DNA of 64,000 bases from Acetobacter ghanensis (GCF_001499675.1 NZ_LN609303.1:1-64000), one strand, 5' to 3'. Numbered from the stretch's first letter, positions 52,349 through 62,173 are shown. Numbers and translations are program-made. Notes: generated by a model not told the origin, from the sequence alone.

Positions 52349-52380
52349 CCCCTTTGACGCGCTCTTGCGCGTCAAAGGGG
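52349..52380. repeat. 14-bp perfect hairpin followed by G-rich tract
   Basis: CCCCTTTGACGCGC (52349-52362)-TCTT-GCGCGTCAAAGGGG (52367-52380), followed by AGGGAGGAAACG. Same layout (strong stem then G-run) as the hairpins at 39377, 45534 and 47689. No ORF. Confidence 0.6.
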
Positions 52381-52708
52381 AGGGAGGAAACGCCCCGCTC
52401 CCCTTCCCCACCGTTCAAAGAAGCGAGGCCGATAAAACAGCTCAACTCTATGAATAGCCATTTCTCGGCACTCAAGGACATGAAACTGGCGTCAAGAAAA
52501 TTAACGTGCGCAAGATATTGCATTGCTTGCAATATAATTGCGAATTGATATATATCCAATTAGTCATTGATTTAGATGAAGAAAGACTAATGAAGCCCAT
52601 TTGCACCACGCCACTTGATCCGCCCAGCAGGCACGACAAGGCCGACAAACTGGGAGTCATAAATTGCAGCGCCAATATCAAAGAAACGTCAATGGCTCTT
52701 ATTAGGTC

Positions 52709-53176
52709 ATGACTCAGAGCAAAGACACGTGGCTTGCGCTCGATCAACAGGTTTGTTTTCCATTATACGCAGCCACCAACATGCTTCAGAAACTCTATCA
52801 GCCGCTGCTGCAACCCTTAGGTCTCACTTATACTAAATACCTAGTCATGATGGTACTCTGGGAAGCCGAAAGACAAAGCGCAGAAGTGACCGTGGGAGAT
52901 CTGCAGACTTGTCTTTATCTTGATGTGGCAACAATGTCTCCACTGCTCAAACGTATGGAAAAACTGGGTTTCATCGTTAGAAGAAGAAGCCGTAGTGACG
53001 AGCGCAAAGTAATGATCACTCTCACTGTCATGGGTATCGAGTTGCGTGAACGCGCATGCACCATTCCCGAACAACTCGTAACCAAACTAGAAGTCAATCT
53101 TGAGTCTCTTATCAGCTTCAGGCAAGAGGCCCAGTCTCTTGTAGAAACACTGGCCACCAAACTACGAGAGACTTAA
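52709..53176 (+). CDS. ohrR: OhrR-type MarR-family peroxide sensor, 155 aa
   Basis: N-terminal LALDQQVCFPLYAATNM holds the reactive Cys (Cys16) of organic-hydroperoxide sensors. MarR winged HTH: TVGDLQTCLYLDVATMSPLLKRMEKLGFIVRRRSRSDERKV. Normally represses ohr. No ohr gene is nearby, so it may control the following oxygen/c-di-GMP genes or have lost its target. GCAAT-ATA-ATTGC at 52529-52541 may be an operator. Confidence 0.85.
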   Translation: MTQSKDTWLALDQQVCFPLYAATNMLQKLYQPLLQPLGLTYTKYLVMMVLWEAERQSAEVTVGDLQTCLYLDVATMSPLLKRMEKLGFIVRRRSRSDERKVMITLTVMGIELRERACTIPEQLVTKLEVNLESLISFRQEAQSLVETLATKLRET

Positions 53177-53373
53177 TTTTACCGTAAAATCTAGATGTTT
53201 TCCGAAAACGTCTAATTATCGACCATAAACAAGATCCCATAATATGAATTAGGAATAAGGGGGAACAGGGACTTACTCCAACCATCTAAAGATGGGAAAT
53301 GTACAGTTAGATAAGAATTAACATTTCCCACCTAAGATAAAGACAACTCCTGAAAATAAAAGAGAAGTGAAAA

Positions 53374-54899
53374 ATGGGAAGAGATAATCAGAGAGCAGAG
53401 AGCATTCGGAATCGTCACGATTTCATCGGAATGGATGAAGGTGATTTTCAGACTATACAAGGCCTTCGTGAAATTCTCATCAACGCATTGCCTGAAGCTC
53501 TCGATGCTCTATATGGGAGAATTCGGAAAACTCCTGAGGTTAATAGTTTTTTTCTTCTGAATCGAAAATTAATCAAGCAAAAAAAGCGCAATCTTCTCAT
53601 TGGCAAGCACTTCTGGACGCCCGCTTTGATAGCTCTTACGTAAAGCAAGTGCGTCGGATAGGAGAAGTTCATGCACATATTGGCTTAACCCCCCGTTGGT
53701 ACATCGGCGGATACACAATCATTCTTGAACGCCTCATTCACTCCATTATAGAAGACGGTAAAGATCGTATCGGGTTATTTTCACAGGCATCCGGGCGGAA
53801 GCGTTTGGCCGAGAAAGTAACAAGCCTATGCAAGGCTGTTCTAACAGAAATCGATCTAACAGTCTCATATTACCTGGATGCAATGGAAACGGAGAGATCC
53901 GAGTTGCGTGCAGAACAGGAACGACGAACGCAAGAAGATCACAAAGTTATCACAGCAATTAATGAGGCTTTGACTTCTTTGGCAGATGGAGACCTCAACT
54001 ATCGCGTAACAGAAATCCTGCCAGAACGCTCTGAGGTATTAAAACAACATTTCAATGCTTCAGCAGAACAGCTTGCACAGATTATGGGTAGAATATCACT
54101 ATCCACAAAAGATGTTATGACAAATGCTGAAAGCATTCATCACGGGGCAGATAATCTCTCTTTAGCAACAGAACAACAGGCCGCTGCGCAAGAGGAAATG
54201 TCAGCAGCAGTGACGCAAATTGCACTAAGCGCTTCTGAGACAGCTAAAGAGACTACGAAAGCCCGACATATGGCTGGATTAGCACAATCAGAAGCAGAGC
54301 AAGCTAGTCAGGTCGCGACTGATGCAATAGAAGCGATTAGTAGGATGGAACAATCCTCACAAGAAATCTCAAATATTATTGGTTTAATCAATAAAATTTC
54401 CATGCAGACAAATATTTTGTCACTCAATGCTGGTGTTGAAGCGGCAAGAGCCGGTGAGTTCGGGCGTGGTTTTGCAGTCGTCGCAAGTGAGATTCGCGCA
54501 CTAGCTGAGCGTTCTGCAAACGCCAGCAAGGAAATAGCCGCGTTAATCACAAAAGCTGCTGCTGATGTCATCTCTGGTGCCACACAGGTACATAACGCCA
54601 GAGAAGCTTTGGAACGTATCACAAGCCAGGTCATCGAAATCAACGAAGTTATTACCAAAATTGCAACTGAATCCCAATCACAATCTGCCGGGTTGAACGA
54701 AGTGAAAGTCGCGATTAGAAGCTTGGAACAAACAACATTAAAAAATGCTGCCATAGCTGAAGAAAGTGCCGCTACAGCACAAAAATTAGTCATGATGTCA
54801 AATGAACTATCTCGTGACGTTTCAATATTCAAAATGGATTCTAATGCAAGAAATATAGCCTCTAATCCACTTCTTAATGTCAACAATGTTGATTATTGA
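53374..54899 (+). pseudogene. Globin-coupled methyl-accepting chemoreceptor, frameshifted
   Basis: A protoglobin sensor domain split over two frames. The first (53374-53643) ends LLIGKHFWTPALIALT. The second continues SSYVKQVRRIGEVHAHIGLTPRWYIGGY with the haem-binding His, followed by a linker, HAMP-like helices and an MCP signalling domain (EFGRGFAVVASEIRALAERSANASKEI). One extra A in the seven-A run at about 53579-53585 gives a continuous protein of about 508 aa. Role: oxygen-dependent signalling, soluble (no TM segments). It ends 9 bp before the PAS-GGDEF-EAL gene. Confidence 0.8.
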
Positions 54900-54907
54900 G
54901 CTCAGAA

Positions 54908-56679
54908 ATGAACGACAAATTTATTCGTTATGCTTTGGATAACTCTGCAATTGTAGCAATGACAGATTCCAAAGGCACCATAACCTTTGTAAATCAAAAA
55001 TTTTGTGAAATTAGTGGTTATGGTGAAAAGGAATTAATTGGTTTTAATCATAGAATATTACGCTCTGGAATTCATCATAAAGAATTTTTCTTGCAGATGT
55101 ATCGTACAATCTCAGCTGGCCACATCTGGCACGGAGAAATATGTAACCGAAAGAAAGATGGCTCCCTCTATTGGGTTGATACCACAATTGTTCCTCACTT
55201 CGCTGAATCAGGAACTGGCATGGTTGATGGTTATGTAGCAATACGTTTCGATATTTCTACAAGAAAAGATCTTGAAAAAGAGCTTCAGATAAATATTAGC
55301 AATCTTGAGTTAACAGCAAATACGGATTTCCTTACAGACTTGCCTAACCGCCGATTGTTTTGCAAGCATATTGAAGAGTTGATAAAACAGAGTAGCAAAA
55401 AGTCAGAAACATTTCATATTGCCATATTAGATATAGATATGTTCAAAGAAATAAATGATTCTTTTGGCCATGAAATAGGTGACTATCTTCTGAAAATAAT
55501 TGCATCTCGCCTAAAGAGCATTGTAAGTGATCGTGTTTTTATTGCCAGGTTAGGTGGTGATGAATTCGGTATAATATTAAATAAAAAACAAGCATCAAAA
55601 ATCTTGAATTTTGTGAAAAAATTCTAGAAACAGTTAGAGAGCCTATCAAAATTGATTCAATAATTCGTTATTGTTCAGCAAGCATGGGATGTGCAATTTT
55701 TCCTCAACATGGTCAGAATCGCCCTACCTTACTTCAGGCAGCAGATATAGCACTTTATCGTGCCAAAGAGTTGGGACGCAATAGATTTAAAGTATTCAAC
55801 AATCAAACGATGGATGTAATCAAGAGCAAATCTCAAATTTTATCAGACTTCAATCTTGCTTTAAAAAATAAAGAAGTGAAATTTTTCTACCAGCCAATAT
55901 TATATCCTTCCTCCCTCCATAACGTGTCGTTCGAAGCTCTCGTAAGATGGGATCATCCAACACTCGGTCTTCTGAATCCCGGTTCTTTTCATACTGTTTT
56001 TACTGATCCGGCCACATGTGCTGTCTTTGGAATTTACATGCTGGAAAGCATATTCGAGGACATGTCGATTATGCTTGATCATGGCATTCAATTTAGTAGA
56101 GTTGGCATTAATCTGACGGATGCAGATTTTCGTTCTGATGCTTTTATTGATCTCTTTTCCCGTAGTTGTGTCGAAACAGGAATTGGTCCTGAGCGTTTTT
56201 GTGTCGAAGTGACAGAAAGTATACTGTTGGGCCAAGAGCAAAAACGAATTGAACAGAGATTACGCCAATTACATACCATGGGGGTCGAAATAGCATTGGA
56301 TGATTTTGGCACAGGCTACGCTTCTTTAACTCACCTGCGTGAGTTCCCGATTGACCGATTAAAAATTGACCAACGTTTTGTTTCTAATATTGAAACCTCA
56401 ACTGATGATCAGGTAATCGTTCACGGTATCATTGATATTGCTCATGGATTAGGTAAGACTGTTACTGCTGAAGGCGTTGAGACTATTCAGCAAGCCAAAA
56501 CTCTTCTTAGTATGCAATGTGATTCTCTACAAGGTTGGCTTTTCAGCAAAGCATATCCTGTTGTAAATCTTGCTTCAGTATTAAAAAAAATACCAGACGT
56601 TTTTAATAAATTTGATCACACGTCACATAAAAAACACAAAAATAAACACAAAAATAAAAACAATCACGATAATAATTAA
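54908..56679 (+). pseudogene. PAS-GGDEF-EAL cyclic-di-GMP protein, frameshifted
   Basis: PAS domain (MTDSKGTITFVNQKFCEISGYGEKELIG), GGDEF with intact RLGGDEFG, frame ends at 55627. The EAL domain resumes in another frame (FEALVRWDHP, DDFGTGYASL, KIDQRFV), ending 56679. One extra T in the TTTT run near 55609-55612 repairs the ORF. The architecture matches oxygen-sensing PDEA/DGC regulators that control cellulose synthesis in Komagataeibacter. Probably paired with the globin receptor upstream. Confidence 0.82.
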
Positions 56680-56685
56680 ATAAAA

Positions 56686-56722
56686 GTCAGACGGCGATAT
56701 GTTCTTCTGGAAATCGCCGTCT
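56686..56722 (+). terminator. Terminator-like hairpin after GGDEF-EAL gene
   Basis: AGACGGCGAT (56689-56698)/ATCGCCGTCT (56713-56722), a perfect 10-bp stem 10 bp after the stop, with weak T content after it. Confidence 0.55.
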
Positions 56723-56726
56723 ACAC

Positions 56727-56846
56727 TGACGTGCCCCCCGGAAATGTAACCATTTAAAAGTAGAGTCCGATCGAGGAGGATACGGACGGATGAAGCGCAG
56801 TCGTTTTACGGAAGAGCAGATCATAGGGATCCTGAAGGAACAGAGG
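56727..56846 (+). mobile_element. IS3-family 5' remnant
   Basis: Left end TGACGTGCCCCCCGGA at 56727, then ATG AAG CGC AGT... encoding MKRSRFTEEQIIGILKEQ, the typical start of an IS3-group OrfA. The sequence is cut at 56846 by the next IS element. Confidence 0.8.
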
Positions 56847-58060
56847 TGGTCCCGGTTTTTCGGACAGGGGGTTAAGCTATAATCCGGCCTGAGAGAGGAC
56901 GGGTTTTATGGGCAAGATTACGCGCAAGAGGTATGCGGCGGAGTTCAAATCACGGGTTGCCCTGGAAGCGATCCGTGGGGAACTGACGCTGGCGGAACTG
57001 GCTTCGAAACATGGGGTGCATCAGACGATGATCGCCCAGTGGAAACGGCAGGCGATCGAGGGGATGGCAGCGACCTTTTCCGGGAAGACGGTTTCCGCGC
57101 CCCCGGTCAGTCCGGCTGATGTGGAAAAACTACACGCGAAGATAGGCGAACTACTCGTGGAACGGGATTTTTTACGCGATGCCTCTGCTCGGTTGGGCGT
57201 GTACTATCGGCCTGTGCCACAGAGCGAGGCCAATCTGGCGTTGATGCGGCTGATCGATGCCCAGTTCCTGGAAACGCCGTATTATGGTTCGCGGCAGATG
57301 ACATGGCATCTGCGTCGCCTGGGGCATGACGTTGGTCGCAAGCGGGTCCGGCGGCTCATGGCGATCATGGGTCTGCGGGCGATCTACCAGAAGCCGCGCA
57401 CGACTGTGCCGCATCCGGAGCATCGGAAATATCCCTATCTGCTACGGAATCTGGTCATCGACCGGCCCAACCAGGTCTGGTGTTCCGATATCACGTATAT
57501 TCCCATGAAACGGGGTTTTCTCTATCTCGTGGCGATCATGGACTGGTTCACGCGCAAGATCCTGTCCTGGCGTCTGTCGAACACGATGGACGCGGAGTTC
57601 TGTATTGAGGCGCTACAGGATGCCCTTACGCGCTATGGCGCCCCGGAAATTTTCAATACGGACCAGGGCTCACAATTCACGACGCCCCGTTTTACCGAGA
57701 TCCTGGAAGAGCGTCAGATCCGTATCAGCATGGATGGACGTGGGCGCTGGCTGGACAACGTGTTCATCGAGCGTCTGTGGCGGTCGCTGAAATACGAATG
57801 CGTTTACCTGCATGCGTTCGAGACGGGTTCAGAACTTCGAGTGGGGCTCACGAAATGGATCGCACATTATAACGGGCAACGTCCCCATACGGCTCTGGCT
57901 GGACGAACGCCTGATGAGGCATATCATGGCGCGCCGACACCATCTGGTCCGGGGTTAACCCCGGACCAGATGGTCAACAGCAACGCCGTCAGAATGGCGG
58001 CATAACAACAACCGGGTATAGCTTATTCAAACCCAAAAACTGTCCGAACAAACGGGTCCA
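56847..58060 (+). mobile_element. IS3-family element with fused transposase, 1214 bp
   Basis: Ends TGGTCCCGGTTTTTCGGACAG and (inward) TGGACCCGTTTGTTCGGACAG, 17 of 21 matching. Contains a single continuous transposase ORF. No matching target duplication (GAGG before, CCTC after). Confidence 0.88.
56908..58005 (+). CDS. IS3-family transposase, in-frame OrfA-OrfB fusion, 365 aa
   Basis: OrfA part (TRKRYAAEFKSRVALEAIRGELTLAEL HTH) continues without frameshift into OrfB: HTH_21, then rve catalytic DDE core (WCSDITYIP, NTDQGSQFT, NVFIERLWRSLKYE). Usually two overlapping frames; here a single ORF encodes both. Confidence 0.93.
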   Translation: MGKITRKRYAAEFKSRVALEAIRGELTLAELASKHGVHQTMIAQWKRQAIEGMAATFSGKTVSAPPVSPADVEKLHAKIGELLVERDFLRDASARLGVYYRPVPQSEANLALMRLIDAQFLETPYYGSRQMTWHLRRLGHDVGRKRVRRLMAIMGLRAIYQKPRTTVPHPEHRKYPYLLRNLVIDRPNQVWCSDITYIPMKRGFLYLVAIMDWFTRKILSWRLSNTMDAEFCIEALQDALTRYGAPEIFNTDQGSQFTTPRFTEILEERQIRISMDGRGRWLDNVFIERLWRSLKYECVYLHAFETGSELRVGLTKWIAHYNGQRPHTALAGRTPDEAYHGAPTPSGPGLTPDQMVNSNAVRMAA

Positions 58061-58075
58061 CCTCTGACCTCAATA

Positions 58076-58100
58076 CCAGAGGGTTTTTCGAACCCTCCAC
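58076..58100. repeat. IS5-type terminal-repeat remnant, copy 1
   Basis: CCAGAGGGTTTTTCGAACCC followed by TCCAC, identical to 59855-59879. Contains GAGGGTT-N5-AACCCTC and resembles the ends of the intact IS5 element at 62245. Direct orientation relative to copy 2. Confidence 0.75.
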
Positions 58101-58210
58101 CTGCTTTCGCAAAATTAGGTTATTATACTCGTAGATATATCAAAAACAGCTGTAAAGCCTATATAATTTTGACATCATATGGTTCAATGCTAACTCTATT
58201 TTACTCATGA

Positions 58211-59611
58211 ATGTATGCCACCATTAGAATAAGAGTCCGGTACGAGATGTTTTTTTCCTTTATTCAATCGGCTGAAACGAAAAATCCTAAACATCAAACT
58301 AGCCGGATAAAACGAAAAATCCTATTAAAAAAACGCCAATGGCAAGACTTAGCCATATATTGGATCGGTGCTATACTAGTAGGAATAATTGCTGTTATAT
58401 TTGCCGAATTAGGCGATTATGCAGCCGATATTCGCAATCATCTAATTGATATTAGTCCATACAGCATGTTATGTGTGGCTCCTGTAGGAATGGCAGTTAT
58501 TACGTGGATAACGCGAGTCGTATTCAATGGGGCCCAAGGCTCTGGCATTCCTCAAACAATAGCAACATTACACATTCATAATTTTGAATTAATCGATAAA
58601 ATATTATCAATAAAAATAACAATTGGTAAAATATTAATGACAACATTAGGTTTGATTTGCGGAGCATCAATAGGTCGCGAGGGGCCTAGTGTTCAAATCG
58701 GTGCATCTGTCATGCATGCTTTTTCACGCCTGCTCGGAAAAAATGGGGAAATAACTCGGCATGGTATGATACTTGCAGGCGGTGCTGCTGGGATGGCTGC
58801 GGCTTTTAATACACCGTTAGCAGGCATAGTTTTTGCTATTGAGGAATTGGCTCATTCCTTCGAGCAAAAAGCATCGGGACGAACGCTAGCAATTATAATA
58901 TTTTCTGGAGTTACATCAATAGCATTTTTAGGAAACTATACTTATTTTGGACGTTCGAACACTGCGATCCCATTAGGATCAGCATGGATAGCCGTTGGCG
59001 TTTGTGGCGTATTGGGTGGAACCGCTGGGGGAATATTTTCTCGCATCGTGATTGCTATATCTGAAGGAAGATTTTTTTCAATTTCGGTGTTTCAACAAAA
59101 TAGGCCCATTACTTTTGCTGCTTGCTGCGGTTTTGTTCTTGCCCTGTTAGGTTTGGAATCACACGGAGCAACCTATGGCACTGGTTATTTACAGGCCAAT
59201 GGAATAGTAAATGGTTATCTTCATTACCCTGCTTCGTTTTTCATAATGAAATACATTTCTATGCTGGTTACTTTTGCTTCTGGTATCCCTGGAGGTATGT
59301 TCGCGCCCTCTTTAGCTATCGGCGCTGGCTTGGGAGGGTGGATTAGTCCATTTCTCCCTCATACTACCTCGGCTGGAGTAGTCTTATTGGGAATGGCCGC
59401 GTATTTCTGTGGAGTAGCACAGTCTCCTCTAACAGCAACTATCATTGTTATGGAAATCTGTGATAATCAGCAAATTACGCTTGCCTTGTTATCAACATCT
59501 TTTCTCGCGTATGCTGTTTCCCGTATTATATGCCCAACCCCGTTATATACAGTCCTTGCAAAGAAATTTGCACGGAAACAACTTGATATTTCTGTAAAAG
59601 TTGAATCTTAA
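58211..59611 (+). CDS. ClC-family chloride channel/antiporter, 466 aa
   Basis: ClC signatures GSGIPQ (110-115), GREGPSVQIGA with gating Glu157, and GIPGGMFAPSLAIG (about 358-371), plus around ten membrane helices. It may act as a Cl-/H+ antiporter in acid resistance, fitting for an acetic acid bacterium. Very AT-rich compared with the plasmid backbone, flanked by identical IS5-type repeats and an IS110 fragment, so clearly imported. Start uncertain (58211 or 58247). Confidence 0.88.
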   Translation: MYATIRIRVRYEMFFSFIQSAETKNPKHQTSRIKRKILLKKRQWQDLAIYWIGAILVGIIAVIFAELGDYAADIRNHLIDISPYSMLCVAPVGMAVITWITRVVFNGAQGSGIPQTIATLHIHNFELIDKILSIKITIGKILMTTLGLICGASIGREGPSVQIGASVMHAFSRLLGKNGEITRHGMILAGGAAGMAAAFNTPLAGIVFAIEELAHSFEQKASGRTLAIIIFSGVTSIAFLGNYTYFGRSNTAIPLGSAWIAVGVCGVLGGTAGGIFSRIVIAISEGRFFSISVFQQNRPITFAACCGFVLALLGLESHGATYGTGYLQANGIVNGYLHYPASFFIMKYISMLVTFASGIPGGMFAPSLAIGAGLGGWISPFLPHTTSAGVVLLGMAAYFCGVAQSPLTATIIVMEICDNQQITLALLSTSFLAYAVSRIICPTPLYTVLAKKFARKQLDISVKVES

Positions 59612-59615
59612 CGCT

Positions 59616-59771
59616 ATGACCATGGTGAACTGGGCCAGCCGCAAGGCTCCTGCACCGGTAAGCTGGCTGGCACGGATGCTGGCCCGTAAGCCCCGTATGC
59701 TGGTCGCGATTGCGCTGGCCAACAGGATGGCACGGGCCATCTGGGCCATGGCGACAAAACAGGAGGATTAG
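59616..59771 (+). pseudogene. IS110-family transposase C-terminal fragment
   Basis: ATG at 59616 to TAG 59769-59771, about 51 codons, reading NWASRKAPAPVSWLARMLARKPRMLVAIALANRMARAIWAMATK: the characteristic end of IS110/IS1111 transposases. It starts 5 bp after the ClC stop. High GC unlike ClC. Confidence 0.8.
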
Positions 59772-59854
59772 CGGGATCCAGACCTGTCCGTGGCAGTCTG
59801 AGCGATGGCTCGGCTCCCGCAGATGGAACCGGTAGGGGTGTGAGAGGCCCAAAA

Positions 59855-59879
59855 CCAGAGGGTTTTTCGAACCCTCCAC
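59855..59879. repeat. IS5-type terminal-repeat remnant, copy 2
   Basis: Identical 25 bp to 58076-58100, same orientation. The 1.75 kb between them holds the ClC gene and the IS110 fragment. Confidence 0.75.
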
Positions 59880-59956
59880 ATTCAGGCATCTCCCGTTAAG
59901 ATATTCTTCATGTGTTTTAGCAATTTCTGCTTGAAACAAGAGTCTGAGAGAACAGC

Positions 59957-60052
59957 ATGGAAACAAATTATGTCTTTCTAGATCAGTTCCAACCTTCTGC
60001 CGATCTAGCGATATTGATAGGTCATTTTAGAGGGGAAGATTTAAGAGTATAA
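59957..60052 (+). CDS. Possible small ORF, 31 aa
   Basis: ATG at 59957 after GAGAGAACAGC, ending TAA at 60050-60052 (METNYVFLDQFQPSADLAILIG...). No family recognised. Lies before the 215-aa gene; may be noise or a leader. Confidence 0.3.
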   Translation: METNYVFLDQFQPSADLAILIGHFRGEDLRV

Positions 60053-60093
60053 AAATTATAAGTTTATTTAATATTTCTGTAGAGAGAATATCG

Positions 60094-60741
60094 ATGAGCG
60101 CATTGCTATATTCCTATATTGATGTCGAAAAAGATATTTATACAGAATTAATTCATCCTTTTATTGTTGAGTCTATTGATGTATTGGCGTCTGTACTCAA
60201 AAATACCGATATGATCGGCCGTCGCCATTTTATAGATATGGTATACCACGATAGTAATCGTAGAACTGAGTTTGCACTTAAGCTGGCAGCTTTTGTTTTG
60301 CACGAAGTGAATAAAATTTCTCCACCGGATGCTGGAGCAGTGGCAGCCAACATCATCCAATTAAGTCCGGACCTCGGGATTGGAACAATTAGTACGGGAC
60401 AATTGCTTTATGCCAGTGCATTGCACAAGGGACGTAGTAAAATAACAAATATCGACCTCGATCCTATCCCGTATAATGATAATATAGAAAACACATCACT
60501 TGGTTTTCAAGTAGGGAAATATCTAGCATCCAACTGTATTGCAAGTTGGGTGTGCATGCTGTCTGTCAGTTCGGAATATGACGTATCTGGCGTTCTGCGT
60601 CTCGGTGGGCGTGAAAGCAAAAACGTTATAAACCAGCTTTTTATTTATGACTGTATTAAATCTATCAATGTTTTTTCTGGAATATCTTCTGCGTTTGATG
60701 AAATTTATAAACGGGCTAAACTTATATCAACCCGAATTTAA
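60094..60741 (+). CDS. Hypothetical protein, 215 aa, convergent with luxR
   Basis: Start ATG at 60094 (MSALLYSYIDVEKDIYTELIHPFIV) after GAGAGAATATCG. Alpha-helical with some hydrophobic stretches; no recognised domain. AT-rich. Convergent and overlapping luxR by 20 bp, so read-through antisense effects are possible. It is not the small GinA-type gene known next to luxI in Komagataeibacter. Confidence 0.6.
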   Translation: MSALLYSYIDVEKDIYTELIHPFIVESIDVLASVLKNTDMIGRRHFIDMVYHDSNRRTEFALKLAAFVLHEVNKISPPDAGAVAANIIQLSPDLGIGTISTGQLLYASALHKGRSKITNIDLDPIPYNDNIENTSLGFQVGKYLASNCIASWVCMLSVSSEYDVSGVLRLGGRESKNVINQLFIYDCIKSINVFSGISSAFDEIYKRAKLISTRI

Positions 60742-61465
60742 TTGCTTTTGCCACAGCCCCGCAGGTTGTTTGTGCACAAAGTTTATGCCGAGCCGTCGCA
60801 AGATAAAGTCTTACAGTCGCTTCAGAGATATTCAGTCTGTAAGACACTTCCTGCGTCATCAAACCCTCGCCATGGTAAGCAAGACATTCTCGTTCGCGAA
60901 TGGATAACCGAGGAGGCGCCAGAGCCTCTCGACGCCCTCCATAATTAGCAAACCATTCATGCATGTATGCACCAATCTGAGAGAATGTTGCCGCATAAAC
61001 CCTTCGCCGATCTCGCCCGAAATCATGGATATTGCGACTGGTTATCGTCAGAAGACCCACTTCACCACGTAACCCTCTTAACGGAATGGACATTCCATCC
61101 TTGCCCATATTCTGTTCAGAAAAAAGCTGCATGACCCGTTTCTCTTTCTGAGAAAGTATCTTTATTTCTGACCACAAAAAAGGAAGTGCGCTGGTTAGTG
61201 CAGTACGGACTACCGGATCTGAATGAACAAGATTTTTTTCAGTATATAAGATTTGCCATGACAGCGGGTATGTCGTGACCCCCAATTCTCCTCCCTCTCT
61301 AACCCAAGGGTTGGATAGAAAGTGGTAGGTAAGATGGGCCGCGCCACTATTATCCCTGATCTCGAATGCCAACTCCTGCATTGTCGAGATGCTTTCGCAT
61401 GACTGAATGCGTTCGAGAAGGGTATCCCCTAGGGGAAGAAGCGCATTGTGTGTGTCAGGAACCAT
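60722..61465 (-). CDS. LuxR-family quorum-sensing regulator, 247 aa
   Basis: Autoinducer-binding domain with conserved Trp, Tyr, Asp and Trp (SWQILYTEKNLVHSDPVVRTALTSALPFLWSE) and PLRG; C-terminal HTH LSIRERECLAYHGEGLMTQEVSYRLNISEATVRLYLATARHKL. Same orientation and 45 bp downstream of luxI, thus luxI-luxR order. Resembles GinR of Komagataeibacter but orthology was not tested. It senses the acyl-homoserine lactone. Confidence 0.88.
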   Translation of the reverse strand: MVPDTHNALLPLGDTLLERIQSCESISTMQELAFEIRDNSGAAHLTYHFLSNPWVREGGELGVTTYPLSWQILYTEKNLVHSDPVVRTALTSALPFLWSEIKILSQKEKRVMQLFSEQNMGKDGMSIPLRGLRGEVGLLTITSRNIHDFGRDRRRVYAATFSQIGAYMHEWFANYGGRREALAPPRLSIRERECLAYHGEGLMTQEVSYRLNISEATVRLYLATARHKLCAQTTCGAVAKAIKFGLI

Positions 61466-61510
61466 TACGATTAAGGCCAGCCAAGATGTTCTTGGCTGGC
61501 ATATAAGATT

Positions 61511-62089
61511 TTAAGCGGCCAATGCAAATTTTTTATTAATTTCGTCAAGACGCGCCTGCGACACATCAAACGTGGCAAGCGTAATCATCTTCCCGTCGAG
61601 TTGAGCACTCATAATAGGTTCAGGTGGCCAGCCCGCACGCTCATAAATCCGTAACATTGGCCGAAAAAAGATACCTGTAAGATGAGTAATTCCGTTTTCG
61701 AGGCACGTTTGACACAGAGTGCGTGCTAACTCACCTGTATAATGTATCTCACCAGGTCGTAATGTCGCGCAGTAACGGGTGCTTTCCCATATTGTTGGAC
61801 TATAAATATCCGGGCAATCTGGAAAAAATGAATGAAATTTGTCACGCAACATTGTCGGTCCTGTGGTGGGAATAATACGCATGGATGTTGCGTGTGAACC
61901 ATCAGGCCGCTCTGCTACAAAATAGAGTGGGTTATACTCCCGGTCATATTCGTCTTCTTCTTTTCCATTTACGACATTAACGTCCCAGTTCAGGCGATCT
62001 GAAAAAACAATTGCACGCGCTCGAAGCATTTGTGAATATGTTTGACCGTGGTCCTGTCTTTGATTGTAACTGAATACTTTTATCATCAC
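61511..62089 (-). CDS. Acyl-homoserine-lactone synthase (LuxI family), 192 aa
   Basis: Conserved elements: RARAIVFSDRLNWDV, EDEYDREYNPLYFVAE, SMRIIPTTGPTMLRDKF, IWESTRYCA. It makes AHL signals from SAM and acyl-ACP. Start MMIKVFSYNQ at 62089, with GGAGGTTTGTG upstream. Expression probably controlled by the LuxR product and the inverted repeat at 62132-62173. Resembles GinI of Komagataeibacter. Confidence 0.92.
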   Translation of the reverse strand: MMIKVFSYNQRQDHGQTYSQMLRARAIVFSDRLNWDVNVVNGKEEDEYDREYNPLYFVAERPDGSHATSMRIIPTTGPTMLRDKFHSFFPDCPDIYSPTIWESTRYCATLRPGEIHYTGELARTLCQTCLENGITHLTGIFFRPMLRIYERAGWPPEPIMSAQLDGKMITLATFDVSQARLDEINKKFALAA

Positions 62090-62131
62090 AAACCTCCCTA
62101 TGGAGATTTTGATTTATTCAGCACTAATATC

Positions 62132-62173
62132 ATTTATAATTAGTTAATATTGATAGGTTAACTAATTATAAAT
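62132..62173. promoter_or_regulatory. 42-bp AT-rich inverted repeat upstream of luxI
   Basis: ATTTATAATTAGTTAA (62132-62147) and its exact complement (62158-62173) separated by TATTGATAGG: 16 perfect pairs. Lies 43 bp before luxI. Does not resemble the 20-bp lux box consensus. May bind LuxR or another regulator, or be a cruciform. Confidence 0.75.

Noticed and set aside
39377..52380. Hairpins as integron attC sites
   Set aside because: No R'/R'' core (GTTRRRY) boxes and no integron integrase; the tyrosine recombinase at 27314 lacks the IntI-specific context.
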